From Posidoniimonas corsicana (GTDB lineage: Bacteria; Planctomycetota; Planctomycetia; Pirellulales; Lacipirellulaceae): DNA of 64,000 nucleotides. This document shows positions 1-7,815 of the stretch, piece by piece (the first letter of the stretch is position 1; every line of letters starts with the position of its first letter). The stretch lies in NCBI RefSeq assembly GCF_007859765.1, contig NZ_SIHJ01000001.1, positions 3,265,156 through 3,329,155 of the forward strand. The letters are read 5' to 3'. The notes below the pieces were generated by a model. The model was given only the letters and a program-made list of their open reading frames with translations, was not told where the DNA came from and did not search any database. Made by a program: the position numbers and the translations under genes.

Positions 1-787
1 AGTGTGGCATGTGCTGCTCAACACCAAACGTTTGGAGCAGGTCCTGCAGCGTCCGCTCGACCGCCGCGACCGAGGCCGCTTCGCTGGACACCGGGTTCGT
101 GCCCAGCAGCATGTCCCCAACCCCGTACGACCAGGCGTCGAACACCTGCCACGCGATGTCGTCTACGTTGTCGGTAGGCGAGTTCGGCTGCACCCGCGCG
201 CCGAGGTAGCCCTTCGCGCCGAGCTGGCTGCCCGGAAGCGGGTTGAAGACCTTGCGTCCAACCTGGATCAGCTCGTCGTTGGTCATCAGCTTCACGACGC
301 AGCCGATGACATCGCTCGACAACGCGGGGGCCGCCTCTTTGATGCTCGCCTCGTCGGCGACCAACAGAAACCGCTTGAGTGTTCCCAGCGTTGGCTGCCC
401 TGGAAGCAGCTGGCCCAGCCCAGGCCGATCCAGCGAGATGAATCGGTACAGTTCGTCGGTGTGGATCGGGTTGGCGTCGAGGGCCGACAGCCGCGTGGCT
501 CCGAGCAGGCGCCGGGCGTGGATCCGGGACCGGTTGTCCGACGCCGCGACGCCGATCGCCTGGTCGCCCTCCTTGAACTCGTTCGCGGCGCCCAGGATCT
601 GGGCGTACATCCGCGGGTCGTGCCCGCCGTGGCGTCGGTGGATGAACGAGAAGACATCCTCCCCCTGCCTGGGCGCAGGGATCTCGAGCGGGCCTTCGTT
701 GGAGAGGCAAGCGGGCACGGCGGCGCCGTAAGCGACGGCGGCAGAACCGCCGGCAACCTGCCGCAGGAACGAACGTCGCGATGGCAT
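1..787 (-). CDS. eutB: Ethanolamine ammonia-lyase large subunit with Tat signal (partial, C-terminus off window)
   Basis: EutB is the catalytic subunit of adenosylcobalamin-dependent ethanolamine ammonia-lyase, which converts ethanolamine to acetaldehyde and ammonia. About 262 residues are visible. Recognisable EutB blocks are NEFKEGDQAIGVAASDNRSR (about residues 66-85), a 'TNDELIQVGRK' stretch, and 'ARVQPN...DD..WQVF..WSYGVGD..LGTNPV', which follows the E. coli enzyme closely. The ATG at 787 has GGAG nine bases upstream. The first residues, MPSRRSFLRQVAGGS followed by a small-residue stretch and AVPAC, form a twin-arginine signal with a possible lipobox. That is unexpected because EutB is normally cytosolic or in a microcompartment. 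The adjacent upstream gene is an outer-membrane-type protein 157 bp away. The cobalamin-binding C-terminal half and any eutC lie beyond base 1. Family call is firm; export is inferred from the signal only. Confidence 0.9.
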   Translation of the reverse strand, partial: MPSRRSFLRQVAGGSAAVAYGAAVPACLSNEGPLEIPAPRQGEDVFSFIHRRHGGHDPRMYAQILGAANEFKEGDQAIGVAASDNRSRIHARRLLGATRLSALDANPIHTDELYRFISLDRPGLGQLLPGQPTLGTLKRFLLVADEASIKEAAPALSSDVIGCVVKLMTNDELIQVGRKVFNPLPGSQLGAKGYLGARVQPNSPTDNVDDIAWQVFDAWSYGVGDMLLGTNPVSSEAASVAAVERTLQDLLQTFGVEQHMPH

Positions 788-944
788 CAGACCGGCTCCG
801 GTGGCGCGCCGCGCGGCACGATGAACGCCTATGCCCGCCCAGGCTACCGCCGGCCGACGCACCGGTCAATGAACGCTGAGGGGGGAGCTGCCGTGCAGCG
901 CACTCCGCTTGACCCCATCCGTGGAACCACCCACAAACACGAGC

Positions 945-2000
945 CTAGTAGCGGATCGTCACGCCCGACACCACGTAGCTGCGGCCGCCCATGCCGCCCT
1001 CGACCATCACCTGCAGGCGCTCGTCCAGCGCCCACAGCCCGCCGACTAGGAAGTTCCACGGGTTGGGCTCGAACTGATCGACCTCGACCTTCAGTCCGGG
1101 ACCGAGGAGCGGGTGGTTGATCGTCAGCTCAACCGTCTGCGCGGTGTCCTGCCACATGGCGCCGATGTGCACCTCGCCCTTGAATAGCGGGCGGTCGACC
1201 ACCAGTCCGACCCGCGGGGTCACCACCAGCGCGGTGAGCGACCCGTCGAGGTTCGAGAAGGTGGTCCAGGACTTGTTCACGTCGAGCATCGCGAACCAGT
1301 CCTTGGCGCCGATACCGGTGGTGCAGCCCCAGCCCAAGGTTGGCCCCTGCATGCTCACCGGGACATCGATTGTGACATCCGGCGAGACCGGCAACGGGAA
1401 GTCGCTGACCACCACGTCGACCGAGCCGGTCGTGCGCGTGTGACCGGCGATCCCGTAGATGTTCAGGCAGGGGAGCACCCACAGGTCGACCCGCGCGATC
1501 TGCGTTGAAGCGTGGAACTTGGTCTCGGGCACGTCGATCCGCTCCACCGAGGACGGGTCGACCGTCCCCAGCCCGAGGCGGACGTCCGACACCGCAACGG
1601 TGCGGTTGAGCTCGGTCCAGACGACGCCGGTCCCCAGCGGCAGCGGAAGGACCACGTCACGCCCCTCGGTCAGCCCCTTCAGCAGCGGGAAGGGGAGGTT
1701 CGAACGGGGCAGGAACCGGTCGACGCAGCCGTCGTGCTGCTCCTGCTGGCCGCACGTGTCGCCACAGCCGCAGGCGTCGCCGCATCCCACGCCGTCGCAG
1801 CAGGCAGAACCGTCGAGCGACATCAGCTGGATGTGGGTGTCGTAGGTCGCGGGGGCGGTCTCCGCAGGCGGGTCCACCCAGCCGGCGGCCGGGTTCTCGA
1901 GCGTTTCCCCCATACGCAGCCCGGCCCAGTCGGCGGCGACCGCTGCCTGGGCAGCCAACGCTAGCACAACGACCGCGGCGATAGGAGTTCTTGCAGCCAC
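945..2000 (-). CDS. Predicted outer-membrane beta-barrel protein with Cys-rich N-terminal segment
   Basis: I do not recognise a named family. The chosen start is a GTG at 2000 with AGGGA about nine bases upstream; it gives 351 residues and begins directly with a Sec signal peptide (MAARTPIAAVVVLALAAQ...AVAAD). The frame runs open further upstream to an ATG at 2141, but that extension is basic, Pro-rich and unlike a protein start. After the signal comes a cluster of nine cysteines in about 28 residues (CC, CG, CGCG, CG pattern), then a long run of alternating hydrophobic strands (for example 'RLGLGTV', 'VTPRVGLVVDRPLFKGEVHIG', given here in pieces) ending in ...GVTIRY. A terminal aromatic residue is typical of outer-membrane barrels. 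Located upstream of the Tat-exported eutB, same strand, 157 bp apart. Barrel topology is inference. Confidence 0.65.
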   Translation of the reverse strand: MAARTPIAAVVVLALAAQAAVAADWAGLRMGETLENPAAGWVDPPAETAPATYDTHIQLMSLDGSACCDGVGCGDACGCGDTCGQQEQHDGCVDRFLPRSNLPFPLLKGLTEGRDVVLPLPLGTGVVWTELNRTVAVSDVRLGLGTVDPSSVERIDVPETKFHASTQIARVDLWVLPCLNIYGIAGHTRTTGSVDVVVSDFPLPVSPDVTIDVPVSMQGPTLGWGCTTGIGAKDWFAMLDVNKSWTTFSNLDGSLTALVVTPRVGLVVDRPLFKGEVHIGAMWQDTAQTVELTINHPLLGPGLKVEVDQFEPNPWNFLVGGLWALDERLQVMVEGGMGGRSYVVSGVTIRY

Positions 2001-2457
2001 GCGACACCGTCCCTGGTGACGTGAGTTAGAGACCGGGCAACTAACTAACCGTATCGGTCCGAGGTCCGACCTCCCGCACGCCCGCCCGCCGGGTTGGTGC
2101 GGCGGGTCCCGCGGATTCCTTAAGGGGGACGGGTTAGTCAAACCCTGCGGCCAGGCAGCGGTGCAGGCGTTTGATTGTCAGCATCGCTGTCAGTTCCCCC
2201 CCTGCGTGGCCGTCGCCAAGTGTGATCGGCGCCACGTCTCAATGCGGGCTGAGCAGAAGAAGCCGGCCGACCTCACTACCAATGCCTAGAGCAGGAATCT
2301 AACCTCGGCAACCGCGCGGCAGCGCCACGCCAACGCGCGACGTCCCCTGAAAGGTACAACACGGTTCAATGACGCTAACGGGGACAAGCTTTACACGCTC
2401 CTTGTCTGTGACCTCGCGCGGCTACCAATCCTTTATAGGCACGCCTCTCGGTGTCCA

Positions 2458-2505
2458 TTTCTTTGTAGAAACCGGCCACCCCGCGCGGTCTAATACGGGG
2501 TGCAT
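2458..2505 (+). repeat. Dispersed intergenic repeat, copy 1
   Basis: About 45 bases beginning TTTCTTTGTAGAAACCGGCC and continuing with ACC, CGCGCG, TCTAAT and GGGTGC match, in inverted orientation, the segment at 27216-27259. The core TTTCT-ttgt-AGAAA can form a short hairpin. Both copies lie in intergenic DNA. Confidence 0.75.
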
Positions 2506-2590
2506 TGGAATCGATCCGGGCGTGCTGGGGCTCAACACCGGCGCCGATTCGCGAGACTAGGAACCAAGAAAATGGGCCGAGGTTTGTGGT

Positions 2591-2630
2591 GACTTTTGTC
2601 CCTATCGCCGAGTATGAGTGGACAAAAGTC
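2591..2630. repeat. GACTTTTGTCC / GGACAAAAGTC hairpin
   Basis: Perfect 11-base inverted repeat (2591-2601 with 2620-2630) around an 18-base loop containing ATCGCCGAG. It lies 3' of the GspE-like gene (minus strand). It belongs to the same family as the hairpins at 2709-2755, 25975-26009 and 27091-27123. Confidence 0.75.
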
Positions 2631-2708
2631 GGCCGGCGAAAGTGATACGGAAACAGCTAGACACCGATATACAAGCGTGAAACGATCCTGGCGGCTCGCG
2701 GTGGGGCC

Positions 2709-2755
2709 CGACTTTTGACCCTAAGGATCGATAGCGCCAAATGGGACAAAAGTCG
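2709..2755. repeat. CGACTTTTGaCCC / GGGACAAAAGTCG hairpin
   Basis: A 13-base inverted repeat with one mismatch (2709-2721 with 2743-2755). The loop carries a reversed ATCG..GCGCC element like the loop of the neighbouring hairpin. It sits 19 bases beyond the stop of the GspE-like gene, so it would be in its 3' untranslated RNA. Confidence 0.7.
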
Positions 2756-2774
2756 CGTGGCGCCGACGATTGCG

Positions 2775-4256
2775 TTAGAAGGGGCCGAGGGTCATGGCTT
2801 CCTGGTAGCTGGTCAGGCCCTTGAGCACCTTGTCCGCGGCGTCGTCCACGAGCAGTGAACCGCCGGAACTGGTGGTCGCGGCGCGGAGGTCGGATTCGCT
2901 GGCGTGGTCGTTTATCAGGGCGCGGATCTGGTCGTCGACCAGCATCACCTCGAACACCCCAACCCGGCCCAGGTAGCCCCGCTTGTTGCACTCCTGGCAG
3001 CCGCCGGGCTCGTACACCGTCACGCCTTCGACGCCGGGGCGGGAGAGCGAATTGGCCTCGAGCGCGGTGAGCTCGCGGGGCTTGCGGCACCGCATGCAGA
3101 GCCGCCGCACCAGCCGCTGGGCGACTGACAGCCGCACCGTGGCCGCCACCAGGAACGGCTCCACACCCAGGTCGATCAGCCGGGTCGCCGCGCCGGCTGC
3201 CGAGTTGGTGTGCAGCGAGCTGAGCACCAGGTGGCCGGTGAGCGCCGCCTTGACGCCGGTCGAAGCGGACTCGTAGTCACGCATCTCGCCGATCATGATC
3301 ACGTCCGGGTCGCTGCGGAGGATGTTCCGCAGCACGGTGCCGAACGCGACCTTGTCGGCCGTGTCGACCTCCACCTGCGAGACGCCCACCATGTCGAACT
3401 CGACCGGGTCTTCCACGGTGATGATCTTGCCCGGCCGGGCCGCCAGGCGGTGGCGCAACGCGGCGTACAGCGTGGTGCTCTTACCGGCGCCGGTCGGGCC
3501 GGTCAGCAGCACCATGCCCTGCCGCTGGGTGAGTTCGTCGGCAAAGGTGGCCCGCGTCTTCTCCGACATGCCCAGGCGGTTGAGCGTGAGCTTGCCCGCC
3601 TCGGTGGCCAAGAGCCGCAGCGTGAGCCGCTCGCCCTGCGTGGTGGGGAGGCACGCCGCGCGGATGTCGACCTGCTGGCCGCTGTCGCCGCACTCGTGGG
3701 TGAAACGGCCGTCCTGGGCCATCCGCTTCTCGGCGATGTCCATGTTGGACAGCACCTTGAAGCGGCCCATCACCGCCGGGTGCATGTCCTTTGGGTACTT
3801 GCGGAACACCTCCAGCACGCCGTCGACGCGGAGCTGCACCAGAACAACGTTCTCTTCCGGGTCGATATGGATGTCCGACGCCCGACGGGCCACGGCCGAG
3901 TCGAGGATCTCCTGGCAGGCGTCGGTGGCGTTGGTCGGCAGCGCGGCGGCGGGCGCCTCGGCTTTGGGGGCGGCTTCGGCCGGCTTTGCCTTGCGTGACA
4001 GGCTCAGCGGCCCGCGGCCGCGTTTGGTCTTGTCGGGCGCGGGTTCGGGCTTCGCCTCGGGGGCGGCGGTGGTGAGTTCCAGCCCTTTGACGTACGCCGC
4101 GATGACCCACTCGTCGGACTCCGCGTGGCGGACGCGGTGGGTCGGCATCAGGTCGCCCGCCTCGGCCCACTTCTTTAGCTTGTCGAGCGGGAACGGGCCG
4201 TAAACCTGACCGTCGCCGATCTCAAAAAACCACTGGTCGAGCATGTTGGACGCCAA
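2775..4256 (-). CDS. GspE/PilB-type secretion ATPase with N-terminal GYF domain
   Basis: Hexameric ATPase of the type II secretion / type IV pilus family, which drives pseudopilus assembly from the cytoplasmic face of the inner membrane. Up to 493 residues from a TTG at 4256; an ATG at 4244 (residue 5) is an equally plausible start. Residues about 8-58 form a GYF_2-like domain (WFFEIGDGQVYGPF), then an Ala/Pro/Lys-rich linker (about 62-105), then the GspE core. The core shows Walker A GPTGAGKST (253-261), EDPVE (about 282-286), the Walker B region SDPDVIMIGEMRD (315-327, with Met where GEIRD is usual) and a four-cysteine zinc motif (C387, C390 and CQEC about 25 residues later). The DUF1559 proteins in this window carry the pilin N-terminus this machine would handle. 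GYF fusion is common in planctomycetes. Confidence 0.9.
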   Translation of the reverse strand: MASNMLDQWFFEIGDGQVYGPFPLDKLKKWAEAGDLMPTHRVRHAESDEWVIAAYVKGLELTTAAPEAKPEPAPDKTKRGRGPLSLSRKAKPAEAAPKAEAPAAALPTNATDACQEILDSAVARRASDIHIDPEENVVLVQLRVDGVLEVFRKYPKDMHPAVMGRFKVLSNMDIAEKRMAQDGRFTHECGDSGQQVDIRAACLPTTQGERLTLRLLATEAGKLTLNRLGMSEKTRATFADELTQRQGMVLLTGPTGAGKSTTLYAALRHRLAARPGKIITVEDPVEFDMVGVSQVEVDTADKVAFGTVLRNILRSDPDVIMIGEMRDYESASTGVKAALTGHLVLSSLHTNSAAGAATRLIDLGVEPFLVAATVRLSVAQRLVRRLCMRCRKPRELTALEANSLSRPGVEGVTVYEPGGCQECNKRGYLGRVGVFEVMLVDDQIRALINDHASESDLRAATTSSGGSLLVDDAADKVLKGLTSYQEAMTLGPF

Positions 4257-4425
4257 GTGAACTGGGATAAGTGCGGCAGCCAGAACGCAGTGTACAGCCT
4301 AGCAGGGCCGCCGTCGGGGGGCGATAGAAACCCCGCGAAACCGGGGGCCGGAACGCCGCGGGGCGTCCTGCTTCAAGCGTATGCTAAGCTTCGAGTAGGG
4401 CAACGACTCGACTCGGGGAACAGGT

Positions 4426-4674
4426 ATGGGCAATGCGCAAGCGGGCTGGAAAAGCCGGGCACGCGCCGCGGCGACGCGGTGGAGTCAACTCCGGCAGGAA
4501 GAGTGCACCACGTGCCGCGGGTGCGGTCAGCGGGTGATGCCGCTCGACCAGTACTGCAACCACTGTGGGCAGTCGGACCCGGCGAAGGTTTCGCTGTCGG
4601 CGGCGGTCTGCGTGGTGCTGGTGATTGGGCTGCTGGCAATCACCGGGACGACCGCCGCAATGGCGTTCTCCTAG
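4426..4674 (+). CDS. Small zinc-ribbon membrane protein
   Basis: 82 residues with an ATG preceded by GGGGAACAGGT. The middle holds two CxxC knuckles (CRGCGQ and CNHCGQ, residues about 30-47) making a zinc ribbon, preceded by CTTC. One hydrophobic segment (AVCVVLVIGLLAITGTTAAMA) closes the protein. No family name is recognised. It is transcribed divergently from the GspE-like gene, 169 bp away, and its stop is 8 bp from the 3' end of the SRAP gene. Reality is supported by the start context and the zinc ligands; function unknown. Confidence 0.7.
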   Translation: MGNAQAGWKSRARAAATRWSQLRQEECTTCRGCGQRVMPLDQYCNHCGQSDPAKVSLSAAVCVVLVIGLLAITGTTAAMAFS

Positions 4675-4682
4675 CGGCCGCG

Positions 4683-5405
4683 TTAGAACCCCACGGCCGG
4701 CGCCGAGTCGAGAGCGGCGAGCTGCTGATCGCGTTCCCTCAGCTTCGCGGTCCGCCGCTTGGTCCAGCTGGCGGCCATGTCGCGTGCGTGCGTGTGGGTA
4801 AACTCCGGCTCGGCGGCGATCGACCGGAGCAGGGCGACGCCGGCGTCGGTCTCGATCCTGCCGGGACGGATCCATTGGTCGACGCCGTGCTCGTCGATGA
4901 ACAGCGGCTGCCGGTGGTGGCCGCGGTCCATGATGTAGTCCGACGCCGGCCGCATCAGCAGCGACATAGTGACAAGCCGAGTCTTGCCGTCAGGCGACGA
5001 CCACACGCGGTAGATCCCAGCGGCGTGCAGCAGGTCGGCGTCGGCGCGGCTGAAGTAAACCTCCGAGCCGGCGGTCTCGCCCCAGTAGCAGGGCTCGCGG
5101 AATTCGGTCATCGGCAGCACGCAGCGCGTCGTGCGGAAGGCGTCCTTCCAGGGCCACTTGCCGGCCGACTCGATCCGGGCGTTGTTGAGCGCCCGCTTCG
5201 GGTCCGATGGCGAGGGGCAGCCGGGCGGGCAGAACGCGAACTGCATGGGACCGAGCAGCCGCTCGTCCTCGTCGTCGATGAACAGGCCCGGCGCCATCGC
5301 CCGGGGGAGGAACTCGCCGGCGCCGTCCAACTCGGCGATCAGCCGCGCGTTGTACCGCTGCGCGACCTCCTCCAGCTTGGCCTTGATGAGGTACCGGTTG
5401 CACAT
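4683..5405 (-). CDS. Divergent SRAP (YedK/HMCES-like) abasic-site protein
   Basis: SRAP proteins crosslink through Cys2 to abasic sites in single-stranded DNA and shield them. The ATG at 5405 follows GGGGGGCGAG and places Cys at position 2 (MCNRYLIKAKLEEV), 240 residues in all; longer upstream starts would bury the catalytic Cys. Other family landmarks are present in altered form: ALNNARIES for the NARxET block, VLPMTEFREP where GFYEW is usual, and DRGHHRQPLFIDEH for the HxRMP block. Cys2, the Asn/Arg of NAR, one Glu and the His pair are therefore kept while surrounding residues differ. Convergent with the small zinc-ribbon gene. Family call is good, mechanism by analogy. Confidence 0.8.
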   Translation of the reverse strand: MCNRYLIKAKLEEVAQRYNARLIAELDGAGEFLPRAMAPGLFIDDEDERLLGPMQFAFCPPGCPSPSDPKRALNNARIESAGKWPWKDAFRTTRCVLPMTEFREPCYWGETAGSEVYFSRADADLLHAAGIYRVWSSPDGKTRLVTMSLLMRPASDYIMDRGHHRQPLFIDEHGVDQWIRPGRIETDAGVALLRSIAAEPEFTHTHARDMAASWTKRRTAKLRERDQQLAALDSAPAVGF

Positions 5406-5604
5406 CTCGCCCCCCGATCGTTGCAAGCTGGCGGCCGTCCGCCGCCCCCGTTCTGACACCTGTATACCCGCCTGAATTGGGCGGTGACAGGGCTTGAACT
5501 CGCCCGCACTACCAGCAGTCGGATTGTCATTTCCACCGATCAAAAGTATCATCCGGAGTCCAGGCGCCTACTGGGAGTTACGGCTTTTTCGGCGAGCGGA
5601 GCGA

Positions 5605-6195
5605 ATGCAGAACATCCCCGACAACCTAACGGTGGTCATTGCCCACAACGACGACGCGACGCGCAACCAGCTGCGTGAAGTGATCGAGGGATTGAGCTAT
5701 CAAGTTAAAGATGGCTGCTGCAGCGTCGACGACCTGATCGAGGTCTGCGCGGAGGCGGACCCCGATCTGATTATTAGCAGCGTCGAGCTGAGCAACGGCA
5801 ACGCCATCGACGCACTGATTGACATCAGCAACCGGAACCCCACGCCGGCGATCATCGTGACCAACCGCGATTCGCTGCTGGATGTCGAGAAGGCCCTGCG
5901 TGACCACGTCATGGCCTACCTGGTCGAGCCGCTCGACGCCGATCAGATCCGGCCCACCATCTACCTGGTTTGTGAACGCTTCCGACAGTTCGAGGCGCTC
6001 AAGCAGGAGAACGAGGACCTCGCCCAGGCATTGTCGGAGCGGAAGGTAATCGAGAAGGCCAAGGGCCTGCTGATTGGCCGGGACGAACTAACCGAAGAGC
6101 AGGCGTTCCGCCGGCTGCAAAAGATGGCGCAGTCGGCGCGAGAGCGGATGGCGGTGACGGCCCAGCGGCTCCTGGATCAGGAGGCGGCGGAGTAG
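5605..6195 (+). CDS. ANTAR-domain antiterminator with degenerate receiver
   Basis: 196 residues from the ATG at 5605, which has a GGAG/GGCGAGCGGA site 5-10 bases upstream; an upstream in-frame ATG at 5494 would add a non-conserved leader. Residues about 7-125 have a receiver fold pattern but lack its chemistry: the acidic pair is HN (VVIAHNDD), the phospho-acceptor is Ser (PDLIISSVELSNG) and the conserved Lys is Glu (AYLVEPL). A short coiled coil (QFEALKQENEDLAQAL) leads to a standard ANTAR domain (RKVIEKAKGLLIGRDELTEE...QSARERM), which binds paired RNA hairpins and prevents termination (AmiR/NasT/EutV family). It is convergent with the hybrid kinase, 9 bp between stops. Likely controlled by binding or dimerisation rather than phosphorylation. 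Confidence 0.88.
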   Translation: MQNIPDNLTVVIAHNDDATRNQLREVIEGLSYQVKDGCCSVDDLIEVCAEADPDLIISSVELSNGNAIDALIDISNRNPTPAIIVTNRDSLLDVEKALRDHVMAYLVEPLDADQIRPTIYLVCERFRQFEALKQENEDLAQALSERKVIEKAKGLLIGRDELTEEQAFRRLQKMAQSARERMAVTAQRLLDQEAAE

Positions 6196-6204
6196 CCGCG
6201 CGGG

Positions 6205-7806
6205 CTACCTCGCGGCGGCTTCTACCATGAAGCGGACAAGGGTCGACTCGAGCTTCTTGTAGTCGATGGGCTTGTGCAGCACGTCGTCACAACCTGCGGC
6301 CATACAGCGCTTGCGGTCCCCCTTCAACGCGGCCGCGGTGAGCGCGACCACACTCAGATCGGGCCGAGCAGCCTTGACCCGCTTGGTGGCCTCGTAGCCG
6401 TCCATCACCGGCATCTGCATGTCCATCAGCACCAGCCGGTAGGGATCGCCATCGACAGCGGCCCGCTCTACCTTTTCGACCGCCTCCTTGCCGTCCGCCG
6501 CAAACTCCGGAGAGATCTCCAACCGCTTGAGCAGCTTCTCCATCAGATACTGATTGGCCCGCACATCTTCGGCGACCAGCACGCGCTGCCCGCGACAGAT
6601 ATCAACGGGGCGTGGCTCGGACGCCGCACGCTGGTTCGAGGCTTCGACCAGCGTGTCGGTCACCTCCGGCGCGTGCACCGCTAAACAGAAGACGCTGCCG
6701 TTCTCGGAGGTGCTCTCAAGCTCGAGCTTTCCGTCCATCAGCTGAGCAAGCTGGCGGCTGATGGACAGCCCTAGCCCAATCCCCGCACGCCGGTTGTCGG
6801 CCCCGGTGGGGCCCTGGACGAAAGGCGTGAACAGACGCTGCTGGATGTCTGGATGGATACCGGGGCCGGTGTCGGCCACCCTGACCACGACGGTCTGGGT
6901 CCCGTAGTCGTACTCCATCTCGCAGCGCACGGCGCCCGACTCGGTGTACTTAATCCCGTTGCCGATGAGGTTGATTAGAATTTGCTTCAATCGGACCGCG
7001 TCCAGACGGACGCAGGTGGGGCAGCGTGGAGTCACGGACCAGTGGAAGCGCAGCCCGCTGTCGGCCGCGCGGTGCTGCATGAGGTTGCACACCATCTCGA
7101 CAACCTGCTGGACGTCGCACGGCTCCGCGTCGACCTCCAGCGTTCCGGCTTCAATCTTGGCGATGTCGAGCAGGTCGTTCACGAGCGTGGTGAGGTGCTC
7201 GCCGCTGCTGGCGATCATGCCCAGCATCCGGTCCGCGTCAGCGGCGTTCGGGTTCTTCTGCAGGATGTCGGCGAAGCCGACGATCGCCGCTAGCGGGGTG
7301 CGCAGTTCGTGGCTGATCGACGCCAGGAACTGCGACTTCGCGCGGTTGGCCCGCTCGGCGACCATCATCGCCTCCTCCGCCTTGCGCTCGCTCGCGACAA
7401 GCCGGGTCATCAGGCCGTGGCGTTCGATCGCGTTCTTAGCAATGCGGGGCAGGAGTTCCGGAGAGATGAGCGACTTCGAGAAGAAGTCCTGCACCCCCCG
7501 CTGAAGGATCTCGAGGTCAAGATCGTCGGTCATGCTGCCGGTCAGCAGCACGATCGAGAGCGGCGGGATCGTGTCGCCGTCGATGAGCGACTCGACGAAC
7601 CGCTCGGCGTCCATGTCCGGCAGGTGGAAGTCGAGCACCGCCAGGTCGAACGACCGGTCGGGATTGCGAATCTCGGTCAGGCCCGCGGCGCCGGTGCTCG
7701 CCTCAACGAACTCGTAGCGTGATTCCTGATCCCTGCGTAGGGCGGTCATCACCGCTTCGCGGTCCTCAGGCGAGTCGTCGATTATTAGTATGGAGCGCCG
7801 GCTCAA
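6205..7806 (-). CDS. Hybrid sensor kinase: receiver - HisKA/HATPase - receiver
   Basis: 533 residues starting with TTG at 7806, supported by GAGG seven bases upstream. Receiver 1 (residues 5-120) has IDDS and phospho-acceptor D59 (VLDFHLP). A short helix leads to HisKA with H166 (SISHELRTPL), then HATPase boxes N (NLIGNGIKY, about 280-288), G1 (DTGPGI) and G2 (GIGLGLSISRQL). Receiver 2 (about 407-530) has AED, D462 (LMDMQMPVMDG) and K512 (HKP). No sensory or membrane domain is present, so input must come through receiver 1. It is last in the phytochrome operon, 9 bp after the single-domain regulator, which suggests a phosphorelay fed by the phytochrome. No HPt or DNA-binding output domain is in the operon. 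Confidence 0.93.
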   Translation of the reverse strand: MSRRSILIIDDSPEDREAVMTALRRDQESRYEFVEASTGAAGLTEIRNPDRSFDLAVLDFHLPDMDAERFVESLIDGDTIPPLSIVLLTGSMTDDLDLEILQRGVQDFFSKSLISPELLPRIAKNAIERHGLMTRLVASERKAEEAMMVAERANRAKSQFLASISHELRTPLAAIVGFADILQKNPNAADADRMLGMIASSGEHLTTLVNDLLDIAKIEAGTLEVDAEPCDVQQVVEMVCNLMQHRAADSGLRFHWSVTPRCPTCVRLDAVRLKQILINLIGNGIKYTESGAVRCEMEYDYGTQTVVVRVADTGPGIHPDIQQRLFTPFVQGPTGADNRRAGIGLGLSISRQLAQLMDGKLELESTSENGSVFCLAVHAPEVTDTLVEASNQRAASEPRPVDICRGQRVLVAEDVRANQYLMEKLLKRLEISPEFAADGKEAVEKVERAAVDGDPYRLVLMDMQMPVMDGYEATKRVKAARPDLSVVALTAAALKGDRKRCMAAGCDDVLHKPIDYKKLESTLVRFMVEAAAR

Positions 7807-7815
7807 GCGGGGGCC

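Larger units (their letters stand above)
2001..2774. other. Non-coding interval with repeats, between two minus-strand genes
   Basis: No convincing gene in these 774 bases. A 63-codon open frame at 2369-2560 lacks a ribosome site and overlaps a dispersed repeat (2458-2505), so I do not call it. The part next to the GspE-like gene carries two hairpins of a repeat family seen again near 25975 and 27091. The part next to base 2000 should hold the promoter of the barrel protein gene, but no clear -35/-10 pair was found. Confidence 0.6.

Noticed and set aside
18-869. 283-codon minus-strand frame overlapping eutB
   Set aside because: The EutB motifs are in a different minus-strand frame that continues off the window; this one is an Arg/Ala-rich shadow.
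2369-2560. 63-codon open frame in the intergenic region
   Set aside because: No ribosome site, composition unlike neighbours, and it covers a dispersed repeat.
5470-5510. tRNA-like T-arm (GGGCTTGAACTCGCCC) with an acceptor-like GGGCGGTGACA next to it
   Set aside because: No matching anticodon or D-arm could be folded in the surrounding 80 bases on either strand; at most a decayed fragment.
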